Positions 49,196 to 58,516 of a stretch of 64,000 bases of DNA are shown piece by piece. Under the pieces are notes generated by a model. That model saw nothing but the letters and a program-made list of their open reading frames with translations, was not told the DNA's origin and ran no database searches. Position 1 is the stretch's first letter. Each line of letters opens with the position of its first letter. This DNA comes from Lachnospiraceae bacterium. Lineage in GTDB: Bacteria; Bacillota; Clostridia; Lachnospirales; Lachnospiraceae. Position numbers and translations under genes: made by a program. Location: contig JAIKZO010000065.1 of NCBI GenBank assembly GCA_024682115.1, forward strand, positions 1 to 64,000. The letters run 5' to 3'.

Positions 49196-50326
49196 ATGAG
49201 GAAATACGTTCACTTTAATGGAAACAACAGAATAATACCTGCCTTCGGAAGGATGCTATTAACATCCGTTCTTTTTGCGTGCTTAACTCTTTCGGGATGC
49301 AGCAAGCCGGAGGAGGAGAACATCGTTGTCATAGAACCCGAGGAAGAAAGCATACCATACGGACTTATCGCAGTTACCAGGGATGATGTCATCCTTTCAA
49401 AGTCCGTTACCTGTACATATACGCAGACCAGGGAACAGACGGTTTCATTCCCCGTCGGCGGAAAGAGGGTCTCAAAGGTACATGTAAATGTGGGTGACTC
49501 GGTAAATACCGGTGACCTTCTGATCGAGCTTTCGGAAGACAATCTGGGCGCTCAGATCGATGAACTCGAATATAAGATAGCAAAGAACACCCTCCTTCTT
49601 GGTTATCTGGACAAGGCTGAGGAGTTTGACAAAGAAAGCGCCTATAACAGCTTTGTTTACTATACGGATAAAGAAGAGGACGACATCAAGAAATATGATA
49701 AGAACATTGAATCCATAGAACGCGACTATGATTACAGGCGCGAAGATTACAACGATGAGATAGAGTTTGATAAGAAGAAGCTGCAGAAACTCAAGGGTGA
49801 ACAATCGGGTAGTAAGATATGTGCCACGATGAGCGGGACCGTATACTCCGTAAAGGACCACCTCGAAGGATCCACATCAAAGAAGGATGAGGTAGTCATG
49901 AAGATAGTGGACAGCAGATCTGGATTCTTTGAATCTTCTGATGAAGACTGTCTGAAACGCTTTAAGGACGGTGACGTGATCGAGATGAGCATCGTTTACG
50001 GAAACGCTTCCGGAGATTACGAGCTTACTCCTTACAACATCTCTTCCTGGGGTGAGATCCAGAGATTTGATATCCTTAGCGGCCCCGAAAACGAAGGCAT
50101 TGATGTCGGTACCACGGGTACGTTGAAGATCATACTCGAGAAGAGGGAAAATGTCCTGAGCCTTCCGCTCGGTGCGATCTATTATGCCGACGAAAAGCCT
50201 TATGTTTATGTACTGGATGAAAATAATTTCAGGCAGATGGTTTGGATAGAAACCGGACTTACCGGCGACGATAAAGTAGAGATAACCGGAGGATTATCCG
50301 AAGGTGATAAGGTAGTATATAAATGA
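49196..50326 (+). CDS. Efflux adaptor lipoprotein (HlyD/membrane fusion protein type)
   Basis: 376 residues. The lipoprotein signal has lipobox LSGC (Cys about 35). The adaptor has a first lipoyl half (about 85-115, VNVGDSVNTGDLLIEL), a long coiled coil (about 120-205), the second lipoyl half (CATMSGTVYSVKDHLEG), then barrel and membrane-proximal domains (LSLPLGAIYYADEKPYVYV). No strong ribosome site precedes the ATG, and a TATACT box lies 8 bases upstream, so a very short or absent leader is possible. It overlaps the next gene by 4 bases. It is part of a MacAB or YknXYZ-like exporter. Confidence 0.88.
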   Translation: MRKYVHFNGNNRIIPAFGRMLLTSVLFACLTLSGCSKPEEENIVVIEPEEESIPYGLIAVTRDDVILSKSVTCTYTQTREQTVSFPVGGKRVSKVHVNVGDSVNTGDLLIELSEDNLGAQIDELEYKIAKNTLLLGYLDKAEEFDKESAYNSFVYYTDKEEDDIKKYDKNIESIERDYDYRREDYNDEIEFDKKKLQKLKGEQSGSKICATMSGTVYSVKDHLEGSTSKKDEVVMKIVDSRSGFFESSDEDCLKRFKDGDVIEMSIVYGNASGDYELTPYNISSWGEIQRFDILSGPENEGIDVGTTGTLKIILEKRENVLSLPLGAIYYADEKPYVYVLDENNFRQMVWIETGLTGDDKVEITGGLSEGDKVVYK

Positions 50327-52479
50327 TGAAACGCAGGATGATCGCCAATTTAACAGCGTTTTCCCTGCTCGTGCTCACTCTTTCGGGGTGCTCTTCTTCA
50401 GCGGACGGTGCGACTGAGGATGTAATGCCTGTCGTGGAGCTTATCGAGCCCGTGGGTACCGTACAGGGGTATGAAAAAGCGGCTTTCAGAGATATAGACA
50501 TGGTAAGTACTTATTCGGGAGTGATATGTCCCGACACCGTGGAATATACCTATGAATCGTCTCAGCCTTTCAGTTCATATGCCGTTCTTCCCGGTGAGAG
50601 CATATCATCGGGGGATCCCATCTTTTACTCAAGATCCGAGAGCATAGAGGATGACGTGGAGAAGATAGAGGAAGAAAATGCGGAACTGGTAGAGTCTTTT
50701 GCGGACTATCTTGAGGATTACGTCTACGATCTTTCGAAGTCAAAAAAGGCTGAATACAAGGCTTCTGTCGCTTATCAGGATATGAAGAACTGGGAACCCG
50801 AGAACGAAGAAGATCAGATGTATGCCATGTGGGCAAAATCGGTGATGCCGTCCGAGAGCTCTTATAAGCAGGCGGTAATGTCAAGGGAAAAACTCGAGCA
50901 GTCATACATAGAGAAACAGGAACTTTTCGAACTTGAATATAATTACAATCTTCAGAGGATAAAAAGACTTCAGGAAAAAGAACACGAGGGCAGCGTCAGT
51001 TCGACAATGGACGGTGTTGTAGTTGCCACGAGCTATTATAATCCCGGAGATACGATCCCGCAGGGTACGGTCGTAAGTGCGGTCGGTAATCCTTCGGACA
51101 AGGAGATAAGGTGTGAATTCGTCAGCAAATCGATCGCGAATAAAGCCGTCGATCTTTATGCGATCGTAGACGGTAAGAGATATGAGATCGTATACGAGAA
51201 CATGGAACCCGAGGAATACAGACGTCTTCTTCAGAAAAACGATGCGGTTTATTCAACGTTCAAGATCGCCGATCCTGACGATGAAGTTAAGATGGGTCAG
51301 TTTGCCGTTGTTGTAATAGTCGAAAGGCAGATCACCAATGCACTCTGTGTCCCCAAGGATGCGGTAAACAAGGATGAAGCGGGCTTTTTCGTATATGTCC
51401 TTAACGGAGAAGAGAGCGTATATACTCCTGTCCAGACCGGTGTGTCCGACGGCAGCTATACGCAGATAACTTACGGCGTCAATGAAGGCGATAAGATCCT
51501 TTATGATGCTCCTTACGATCTCGGTACAAAGACCGAAAAGATCAAGACGGGCAGCGTTGCAAACGATTTCCAGACCGACGGATACCTGTTCTATCCTTCG
51601 GCAGAGTGGATCAGCAATCCCGCAAAGAACGGCACATGCTACATCAAGGAGATGTGCGTTGACCGCTACGAACAGGTGAGCGCGGGACAGCTGCTTTGCA
51701 GGATAGAGGTAACGAGTGACGATGTTGAGTCGGGAAGGATCAGTCGAAAGATCCAAAGACAGCAGGAGAGGCTGGTCGATCTATATGCTCAGAAGACCGA
51801 AACAAACGATGAGGATGAACTCAATTCTCTTGACCGTGCGATAAGGGAAAGAGAGCGTTCGATAGAGCATCTGCAAAAACAGCTTGATAAGCTTACAAAG
51901 TATACGGGTATCATAGATATAAAGGCACCTTATGACGGTCTTGTGACCGATATGAGTGACCTTAAGGACGGAGAACTCATAGCATACGACACCAGGCTTT
52001 TACAGGTTTCACCAAATGTATCAAGTTATATAGTTGTCGAGGATAAGGGCCTGCTTTCATACGGTAATGATGCAACGGTAACGATAAAGGCCCAGAACGG
52101 TGACAGAACGGATCTTCAGGGAAAGGTTGTCACGCTTAACCCCTACGGGATCACTTCCAAGGACCTTAATACGGGATATGCCCTGGTCAAGATAAACGAC
52201 GAAGATATGGAAAAACTGGTTGAATCCGGCTCCAATATGCAGAACGGATACTGGAGCAGGAGCAGATATACGGTCAGCGTCATGGCTAAAGACATGAACA
52301 ACGTTCTTCTTGTCCCGAAGAATGCGGTATACAAAGCAGGAAATGACACTTATGTCATAACAAAGGGGCAGGACGGAGATGTCAGACTCGTCAAGTTTTA
52401 TGCAGGCGGGGCCGACGCGGCCAATTACTGGGTAGCATACGGAGATATCACGGAGGGTATGGAAATATGCTTGGAATAA
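50323..52479 (+). CDS. Double efflux adaptor lipoprotein (two adaptor units in one chain)
   Basis: 718 residues, twice the normal length. The lipobox is LSGC (Cys about 23). Unit 1 has a coiled coil (about 105-215), the lipoyl half STMDGVVVATSYYNPGD and the C-terminal CVPKDAVNKDEAGFFVYVL. Unit 2 repeats the layout: first lipoyl half TCYIKEMCVDRYEQVSAG, coiled coil (about 475-525), second half KAPYDGLVTDMSD, and LVPKNAVYKAGNDTYVI. With the gene upstream that makes three adaptor units per operon. They would form the tube or collar over the permease. It overlaps the permease gene by 13 bases. Confidence 0.85.
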   Translation: MMKRRMIANLTAFSLLVLTLSGCSSSADGATEDVMPVVELIEPVGTVQGYEKAAFRDIDMVSTYSGVICPDTVEYTYESSQPFSSYAVLPGESISSGDPIFYSRSESIEDDVEKIEEENAELVESFADYLEDYVYDLSKSKKAEYKASVAYQDMKNWEPENEEDQMYAMWAKSVMPSESSYKQAVMSREKLEQSYIEKQELFELEYNYNLQRIKRLQEKEHEGSVSSTMDGVVVATSYYNPGDTIPQGTVVSAVGNPSDKEIRCEFVSKSIANKAVDLYAIVDGKRYEIVYENMEPEEYRRLLQKNDAVYSTFKIADPDDEVKMGQFAVVVIVERQITNALCVPKDAVNKDEAGFFVYVLNGEESVYTPVQTGVSDGSYTQITYGVNEGDKILYDAPYDLGTKTEKIKTGSVANDFQTDGYLFYPSAEWISNPAKNGTCYIKEMCVDRYEQVSAGQLLCRIEVTSDDVESGRISRKIQRQQERLVDLYAQKTETNDEDELNSLDRAIRERERSIEHLQKQLDKLTKYTGIIDIKAPYDGLVTDMSDLKDGELIAYDTRLLQVSPNVSSYIVVEDKGLLSYGNDATVTIKAQNGDRTDLQGKVVTLNPYGITSKDLNTGYALVKINDEDMEKLVESGSNMQNGYWSRSRYTVSVMAKDMNNVLLVPKNAVYKAGNDTYVITKGQDGDVRLVKFYAGGADAANYWVAYGDITEGMEICLE

Positions 52480-55265
52480 TGCTGCAAAAAATGTGGCAGA
52501 AAAAGTGGATGAACCTGAGCCTCCTTTTGGGATGTGTTCTCCTTATAGCGACAACCGTGAGCTTCCCTCTTTATCAGAAGGCGGCTTATGACCGCATGCT
52601 TCAGGACGAGTTTACCAAGTATACGGCATCCGAAGGCAGATGGCCTATGCTGATCCGTATGGGAGCAAACTGCAACAAGGATAAAAAGGGAACCCTCGGC
52701 AAGATAGAGAACTATTCAAAGGAAATATATCAGGTACTCGGCGTTAAGGAATATATGTCGGTATATTCTTACAGTATCTTCAGAGCTGTGGCAAAGTCCG
52801 ACATAAACAGGGCCGATGCGGATTCCATTGACCTTTCGCTTTCTATGATGACCGACCTCGATCAGCACGCGAAAATGATAAGCGGTGAGATGTATTCCGA
52901 AAAAGGAGTCGACGAGGAAGGCAATATCGAAGTAGTCGTACCGCAGGCAACACTGGTATCAAGGGGTCTTCTTGTGGGAGAAACGCTTAAGTTCGACAGG
53001 ATGAGAACTCCCGACGACAAGGAGATAAAAGTAAAGGTTGTCGGTGTGTTTACCAAGGATGAACAGGATAAGTTTTATTTCCAGGACAATCCGGAGACCC
53101 TTTTCGAAAACTGTTTCATGAATCCGGATCTTTTCAGGGAGATATTCCTCGGGGATAATGCCGTCGGATATAACATCACGATAAACGTGTTCGATCTGAT
53201 CGATTATGAGAGTGTTTCTGCTTCGATGGTCGAGAATATCAATACACAGACAGAATATCTTTGCAATAAGAGCGCATATAAGAGCGTAATAAGACAACCG
53301 GGCTATCAGAGCATACTGGAAGAATACGAGATCAAGAGAGTCAGGATCTCGGCGACACTCCTCATACTGCAGATACCGGTCCTGGTGCTGCTTGCGGCAT
53401 TCCTTCTTATGATCTCGGGACAGATGTATGAGATGGAACGTAACGAGATATCGGTAATAAAGAGCCGCGGAAGCTTCAGAGGACAGATACTGCTCCTGTA
53501 CATCTATCAGGGACTGTTCCTTACGGTAGTCGGCGCTCTGATCGGTATCCCGCTCGGGGGCGTGTTTGCCCGCATACTGGGTTCTACCAGGAATTTCCTT
53601 GAGTTTGACCTCAGTTCTTCGCTTGATGTCAGATATACGACCGAATCGCTTATCTATGCTCTCGTTGCGATGTTCATAACTCTGCTCAGCATTTCGCTGC
53701 CTGCTGTAAAACACAGCAAGGTTTCGATCGTTCACTTAAAACAGCAGAAGGCAGTAAAGAAGAAGAGCCTTTGGGAGATCCTTTTCCTGGATATCGTTCT
53801 CATAGGTATTTCCATCTATGGATTTTACACATTCAACAAAAGGATGCAGGATATATCGACGACCGTTCTTTCGGGACAGAAACTCGATCCCCTGTTGTAT
53901 ATCAGTTCTTCACTGTTCATAGTTGGAATGGGTCTGTTCTTCTTAAGGATACAGCCGTTTTTGGTAAAGCTCATATATCTTTGCCTTAAAAAGCTTTGCG
54001 GACCTGCCGGATATATCTCGTTTATGGAGAATATCAAGAACGGACGCAAGATGCAGCTCATCATGCTCTTCCTTATCATGACGGTCTCTCTGGGAATGTT
54101 CCATGCGACCGTGGCAAGAACGATCCTTGAAAACGCAGTCGAGAATACGGATTACAGGGACGGTGCCGATCTTATCATAAAGGAATACTGGCCCGCGATC
54201 ACCGATTCATCCGGTGTACCTACCGGTCAGTATATGGAGCCCGATTTCAATAAATATGCGTCGATGGATTTCGCTTCTTCATATACCAAAGTCTTTTATG
54301 ATGACAAGGCTTTTATCAAACAGGGTAAGACAGGACGGCTGTCCCTTACGCTGATGGGTATCCATACGAAGGAATTCGGAAATATGACATCCCTTCGAAG
54401 GGGTATAAACGAAAAGCAGTATTACGAATACCTTAACGAACTTGCCGTTGTTGAAGACGGTGTGCTCCTTTCGGATAATTTCAGGACCAAATATGATTAC
54501 AAGATCGGTGACACCATCACTTTCACTAATTCGGACGGAACTTCGATAAGCGGAACGATAGTCGATTTTGTTAACTTCTTCCCGGGTTATTCACCTACCC
54601 TGACGGTCATCAATCCTGACGGAAATGCCACGACCGAGGATAACTTCCTCGTCGTTGCCCAATATGCCCGTCTTAAGAAGCAATGGGGCATAAAGCCGTA
54701 TGAGATATGGGCCGATCTAAAGGAAGACGCTTCCGGGGAAGCGGTATATGATTTCATAGAAAAAAACAACATGAAGATAAAGCGCTATGTCAACAAATCC
54801 GAGGATATCGAGGATACGCTCACCGATCCGCTGCTTCAGGGAACCAACGGCGTCCTTACGATGGGATTTGTAGTAACGCTGCTGCTCTGCGGGGTGGGAT
54901 ATCTCATATACTGGATAATGTCAATCAGGGAAAGAGAGCTCATTTTCGGTGTCTTAAGGGCCTGCGGTCTTCATAAGAACGAGATAGTCCATCTTCTTAT
55001 AAATGAGCAGATATTCTCGGGACTCTTTTCGATACTGGCCGGTATCGGTATAGGCTTCCTGACTTCAAAGATGTTCGTTCCGATGCTCCAGACATCCTAT
55101 GCAACATCCGAACAGGTGCTTCCGATGAGACTCATCACAAAAGCATCGGATCTGTACAGGCTGTACGGTATCATTGCGGCAGTTATGTTCATCTGTATCT
55201 TCGTTCTGATATTCATACTGTTCAGGATGAATGTTACGAAAGCTCTTAAACTGGGTGAAGAATAA
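52467..55265 (+). CDS. ABC exporter permease with two FtsX domains (MacB/YknZ-related)
   Basis: 932 residues with ten predicted helices. Helix 1 (about 15-34) and a large outer domain (about 40-290) are followed by helices 2-4, helices 5-6, then helix 7 with a second outer domain (about 550-790) and helices 8-10. The FtsX-type segments are LLILQIPVLVLLAAFLLMI with what follows, and the last three helices. This is the mechanotransmission type of ABC system, which pushes substrates from the outer face rather than moving them through the membrane. An ATG at 52479 (TAATG overlap) is an alternative start. Confidence 0.9.
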   Translation: MLGIMLQKMWQKKWMNLSLLLGCVLLIATTVSFPLYQKAAYDRMLQDEFTKYTASEGRWPMLIRMGANCNKDKKGTLGKIENYSKEIYQVLGVKEYMSVYSYSIFRAVAKSDINRADADSIDLSLSMMTDLDQHAKMISGEMYSEKGVDEEGNIEVVVPQATLVSRGLLVGETLKFDRMRTPDDKEIKVKVVGVFTKDEQDKFYFQDNPETLFENCFMNPDLFREIFLGDNAVGYNITINVFDLIDYESVSASMVENINTQTEYLCNKSAYKSVIRQPGYQSILEEYEIKRVRISATLLILQIPVLVLLAAFLLMISGQMYEMERNEISVIKSRGSFRGQILLLYIYQGLFLTVVGALIGIPLGGVFARILGSTRNFLEFDLSSSLDVRYTTESLIYALVAMFITLLSISLPAVKHSKVSIVHLKQQKAVKKKSLWEILFLDIVLIGISIYGFYTFNKRMQDISTTVLSGQKLDPLLYISSSLFIVGMGLFFLRIQPFLVKLIYLCLKKLCGPAGYISFMENIKNGRKMQLIMLFLIMTVSLGMFHATVARTILENAVENTDYRDGADLIIKEYWPAITDSSGVPTGQYMEPDFNKYASMDFASSYTKVFYDDKAFIKQGKTGRLSLTLMGIHTKEFGNMTSLRRGINEKQYYEYLNELAVVEDGVLLSDNFRTKYDYKIGDTITFTNSDGTSISGTIVDFVNFFPGYSPTLTVINPDGNATTEDNFLVVAQYARLKKQWGIKPYEIWADLKEDASGEAVYDFIEKNNMKIKRYVNKSEDIEDTLTDPLLQGTNGVLTMGFVVTLLLCGVGYLIYWIMSIRERELIFGVLRACGLHKNEIVHLLINEQIFSGLFSILAGIGIGFLTSKMFVPMLQTSYATSEQVLPMRLITKASDLYRLYGIIAAVMFICIFVLIFILFRMNVTKALKLGEE

Positions 55266-55948
55266 TGAGCGATATAATAATAAAGACTAACGGAATAAAG
55301 AGGGCTTTCCAGACCCCTGCCGGACTCTTCTGGGCACTCAAGGGTATCGATATGGAGATACCCGCGGGTACGTTTGCGATCTTAAAGGGGCGTTCCGGTT
55401 CGGGTAAGACGACCCTTATGAACATAATCAATTCACTCGACGATCCCACCGAAGGAGATGCGTTTATAGACGGTGTAAACCTTAAGCAGCTTTCGGATAA
55501 GGAAAGAGAGAACCTTCGAAGGACCAGGATGGGATTCGTTTTCCAGTCAGTATCTTTGATCCCTTCGCTTAACGCATTTCAGAATGTCGAATTTTCGATG
55601 AGGATGGCGGGGATAAAAATAAACCGCGAGAGCGAAAAACGTGTTGAGGAATGTCTTAAACTCGTCGGACTGGGAAACAGAATGAACCATATGAGTGCGG
55701 AAATGTCCGGAGGAGAACAACAGAGGGTTGCGATAGCCAGAGCTCTTGCACACCGTCCGGGGATAATCTTTGCCGATGAGCCCACGGCAGAACTTGATTC
55801 CGCCATGGCTGCGAAGGTTACGGAGATATTTAAGGAAATGACAAGAAGAGAGGGCATCACGGTGCTAATGACCACTCATGACGTAGGTCTTATGGGTGCC
55901 GCCGATATGCTCATAGAACTTGAGAACGGAGAGAGGGTCAATGTCTGA
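55265..55948 (+). CDS. ABC exporter ATPase, first of two
   Basis: 227 residues: Walker A GRSGSGKTTL, signature MSGGEQQRV, Walker B IIFADEPTAELD, and the switch His in MTTHDVG. It is the MacB/LolD-type ATPase for the permease upstream, whose stop overlaps its start by 1 base. It ends with only a short tail, unlike the second ATPase. Confidence 0.95.
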   Translation: MSDIIIKTNGIKRAFQTPAGLFWALKGIDMEIPAGTFAILKGRSGSGKTTLMNIINSLDDPTEGDAFIDGVNLKQLSDKERENLRRTRMGFVFQSVSLIPSLNAFQNVEFSMRMAGIKINRESEKRVEECLKLVGLGNRMNHMSAEMSGGEQQRVAIARALAHRPGIIFADEPTAELDSAMAAKVTEIFKEMTRREGITVLMTTHDVGLMGAADMLIELENGERVNV

Positions 55949-56825
55949 AGAAGAAGTAATGGTTCAGGCCGACGGCCTGGTAAAGATCTATAAATCCAAG
56001 GAGACTGAGGTCCTCGCACTTCAGGGACTCGATCTTACCGTGAACAAGGGAGAACTCACCGCCCTCATCGGGAACAGCGGATCGGGTAAATCCACCTTTC
56101 TTAATATGATCGGAGGACTGGACAGACCCAGTGCCGGATCGCTTAAGGTGGACGGAAAGAACCTATTTACGATGAGCGAGAAAGAACTGGTCCTTTACAA
56201 AAGGGAGACGGTAGGTTTCGTGTGGCAGAACAACGGAAGAAACATGCTTCCTTACCTTACCGTGCTTGAAAACATCATGCTCCCCATGAACCTTTCTTCC
56301 ACAAGGCATAAAAAGGATAAGGCTTTGGGCCTTCTTGAAATGGTTGGCCTTGCAAATAAAAAGTACAGCAAGATGAATATGCTCTCGGGCGGTGAACAGC
56401 AGAGGATCGCGATCGCTATTGCACTTGCCAATTCACCCAAGCTTCTACTTGCGGATGAGCCCACGGGTTCGGTGGATACCAAGACCGCGGATTACATCTT
56501 CGATCTTTTTACCGAACTTAACAATAACGGTCAGACGATACTCATTGTTACGCATGATACGGCTCTGTCCAAAAAGGTTAAGAGAGTCGTAGCCATAAGA
56601 GACGGAAAGATAAGCTCGGAGAGAGTGCTGAAAGAAGAGTTCGTGGACAGGATCGGAGAGAGCAATATAGACTGGAGAGCGGAAGAGACTCAGGATGAGT
56701 ATGTGGTAATGGATAAAGCCCATCGCCTTCAGATCCCGCAGGAACTCGTGGATGAGCTTTCACTCGATGACAACAAAGTTAAGCTTTCGTTTAAGGACGG
56801 AAGCATAATCATAACGAAACCTTAA
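55941..56825 (+). CDS. ABC exporter ATPase, second, with C-terminal AbrB-like domain
   Basis: 294 residues from the ATG at 55941, preceded by GGAGAGAGG and overlapping the first ATPase stop by 8 bases. The normal ATPase core has GNSGSGKSTF, LSGGEQQRI, LLLADEPTGSVD and VTHDTAL. After about residue 225 an extra tail of 70 residues ends with HRLQIPQELVDELSL and KLSFKDGSIIITKP. This is the pattern of a SpoVT/AbrB swapped-hairpin domain (strand, IP, helix, strand, strand). It may dimerise or bind DNA. The two ATPases probably form a heterodimer under the two-FtsX permease. Confidence 0.9.
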   Translation: MSEEEVMVQADGLVKIYKSKETEVLALQGLDLTVNKGELTALIGNSGSGKSTFLNMIGGLDRPSAGSLKVDGKNLFTMSEKELVLYKRETVGFVWQNNGRNMLPYLTVLENIMLPMNLSSTRHKKDKALGLLEMVGLANKKYSKMNMLSGGEQQRIAIAIALANSPKLLLADEPTGSVDTKTADYIFDLFTELNNNGQTILIVTHDTALSKKVKRVVAIRDGKISSERVLKEEFVDRIGESNIDWRAEETQDEYVVMDKAHRLQIPQELVDELSLDDNKVKLSFKDGSIIITKP

Positions 56826-56875
56826 ATATAACACCATAACAATATACGGTGAAAAGGCCGTAAAAAGGAGGAATC

Positions 56876-58471
56876 ATGTCAGTAAAGGCAGTTAACCCGA
56901 TCCTTTCGGGATTTTATCCGGACCCTTCGGTCTGTGCAGTGGGAGATGACTATTACATCGTCAACTCTTCTTTTGCATACTTTCCGGGTCTTCCCATCAT
57001 GCACAGTAAGGATATGGCACATTGGGAACAGATAGGAAATGTTCTGACGCGTGAGTCACAATTGCCCCTTAAGGGAGCCGAAACCTCACAGGGACTCTTT
57101 GCTCCCACGATGAGATATCATGACGGTACATATTACGTTATTTGTACCAATGTCACATACGGCGGAAATTTTATAGTGACCTCGGACAAGCCCGAAGGAC
57201 CTTACTCGGATCCTCATTATATCGAAGGCGCCGACGGCATAGATCCCAGCCTTTTCTTCGATGATGACGGAAAATGCTATTACATAGGTACGCATCCGAA
57301 TCCCGAAGGCTGCAAATATAACGGAGACTGGTATATCTATATCCAGGAGATCGACATAGAAAACTTCAAACTTGTCGGTGAGCATAAGAATGTATGGAAC
57401 GGTGCTTTAAAGGGCGTGCATTGGCCCGAAGGACCGCATCTCTATCACATAGGCGAGTATTATTACATCCTCCATGCCGAAGGCGGAACGGGTCCCGAGC
57501 ATGCCGTCAGCGTTGCCAGGTCAAAGGATGTGTTCGGACCTTACGAAAACAACTTCTGCAATCCCATATTTACACACCGTCATCTCGGAGAAAGGTATCC
57601 GATCAAGTATGTCGGACACGCCGATCTTGTTCAGCTTTCAAACGGTGACTGGTATATGGTCATGCTTGCGGTAAGGCCTCTCAACAGCTTTACCACCATG
57701 GGCAGGGAAACTTTCCTTGCACGCGTCATATGGGAAAAGGACTGGCCGGTAGTCAATCCCGGTCTCGGAATGCTCTCGGCGGAGCTCGTGATCGACCTTC
57801 CCGAGTACGATAGGGAGAAGGGCAATACCTCGCTTCCCGGAGTGAACAAGCTTTACGATTTTACCAACATGGCTTCGTTCGGGCCCGAGTGGCTCTTCCT
57901 TCGCAACCCCAAAGATGATATGTATGAATTCAGGCAGAGTGAGGGACTTTTCCTTACGTGCGATAAGGATTCATTTACGGAAAAAGTCTCTCCTTCGTTT
58001 GTTGCCCTGCGCCAGGACTGCCACTGTTTTGAAGCGGCCGTGACACTTAAGGGAGACGATCTTTTTGACGGAGCATGTGCGGGACTTGTCCTTTATCAGA
58101 GCCAGGATTACAACCTGAGACTTGAATATTCCGGATGCAGGGGAAATGTCATTTTCAGGAAGAACGGTGAGGACGAAAAACTCGCTTCCCTTCTTCTTGC
58201 TTCAAATATCGTTACCCTGGTCATCAGTGTAATCGGACTCAAGGCTTCTCTCTTCATGGTAGAGGGCAAGGAGATCAGGGAACTCGTTAAAGATATAGAC
58301 ATCAGCGCACTTTCGACCGAAGTCGCCGGAGGTTTTGTCGGCTGCACGGTCGGCATATATGCACAGGATTCGGAAGAAAGAGACGAAAAGGCAAAGGCAT
58401 GCTTCAAATCCTTCTCATACAAGAGAACGGTACCCGTCAGGGCTCCGAAAAAAACGGAAGATAAAGAGTAG
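56876..58471 (+). CDS. GH43 beta-xylosidase, cytoplasmic
   Basis: 531 residues, usual length. The N-terminal propeller has VNPILSGFYPDPSV with base Asp16, the second Asp in GIDPSLFFDDDGK, and acid Glu in WPEGPHLYHIGEYYYIL. The C-terminal beta-sandwich (about 330-520) has NPKDDMYEFRQSEGLFL. It is close in layout to the Selenomonas-type beta-xylosidase. No signal peptide. AAAGGAGG precedes the ATG. It differs clearly from the GH43 protein at 29362, so the cell keeps two cytoplasmic enzymes with likely different side-chain or chain preferences. Confidence 0.93.
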   Translation: MSVKAVNPILSGFYPDPSVCAVGDDYYIVNSSFAYFPGLPIMHSKDMAHWEQIGNVLTRESQLPLKGAETSQGLFAPTMRYHDGTYYVICTNVTYGGNFIVTSDKPEGPYSDPHYIEGADGIDPSLFFDDDGKCYYIGTHPNPEGCKYNGDWYIYIQEIDIENFKLVGEHKNVWNGALKGVHWPEGPHLYHIGEYYYILHAEGGTGPEHAVSVARSKDVFGPYENNFCNPIFTHRHLGERYPIKYVGHADLVQLSNGDWYMVMLAVRPLNSFTTMGRETFLARVIWEKDWPVVNPGLGMLSAELVIDLPEYDREKGNTSLPGVNKLYDFTNMASFGPEWLFLRNPKDDMYEFRQSEGLFLTCDKDSFTEKVSPSFVALRQDCHCFEAAVTLKGDDLFDGACAGLVLYQSQDYNLRLEYSGCRGNVIFRKNGEDEKLASLLLASNIVTLVISVIGLKASLFMVEGKEIRELVKDIDISALSTEVAGGFVGCTVGIYAQDSEERDEKAKACFKSFSYKRTVPVRAPKKTEDKE

Positions 58472-58516
58472 TTTTTCCGAAACATACCGTTTGGGATTCG
58501 ACCGAAAGGAATGAGT

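Noticed and set aside
49183-49198. Leaderless mRNA of the first adaptor gene
   Set aside because: TATACT lies 8 bases before the ATG and no ribosome site is seen, but there is no -35, so the case is too weak for a feature.
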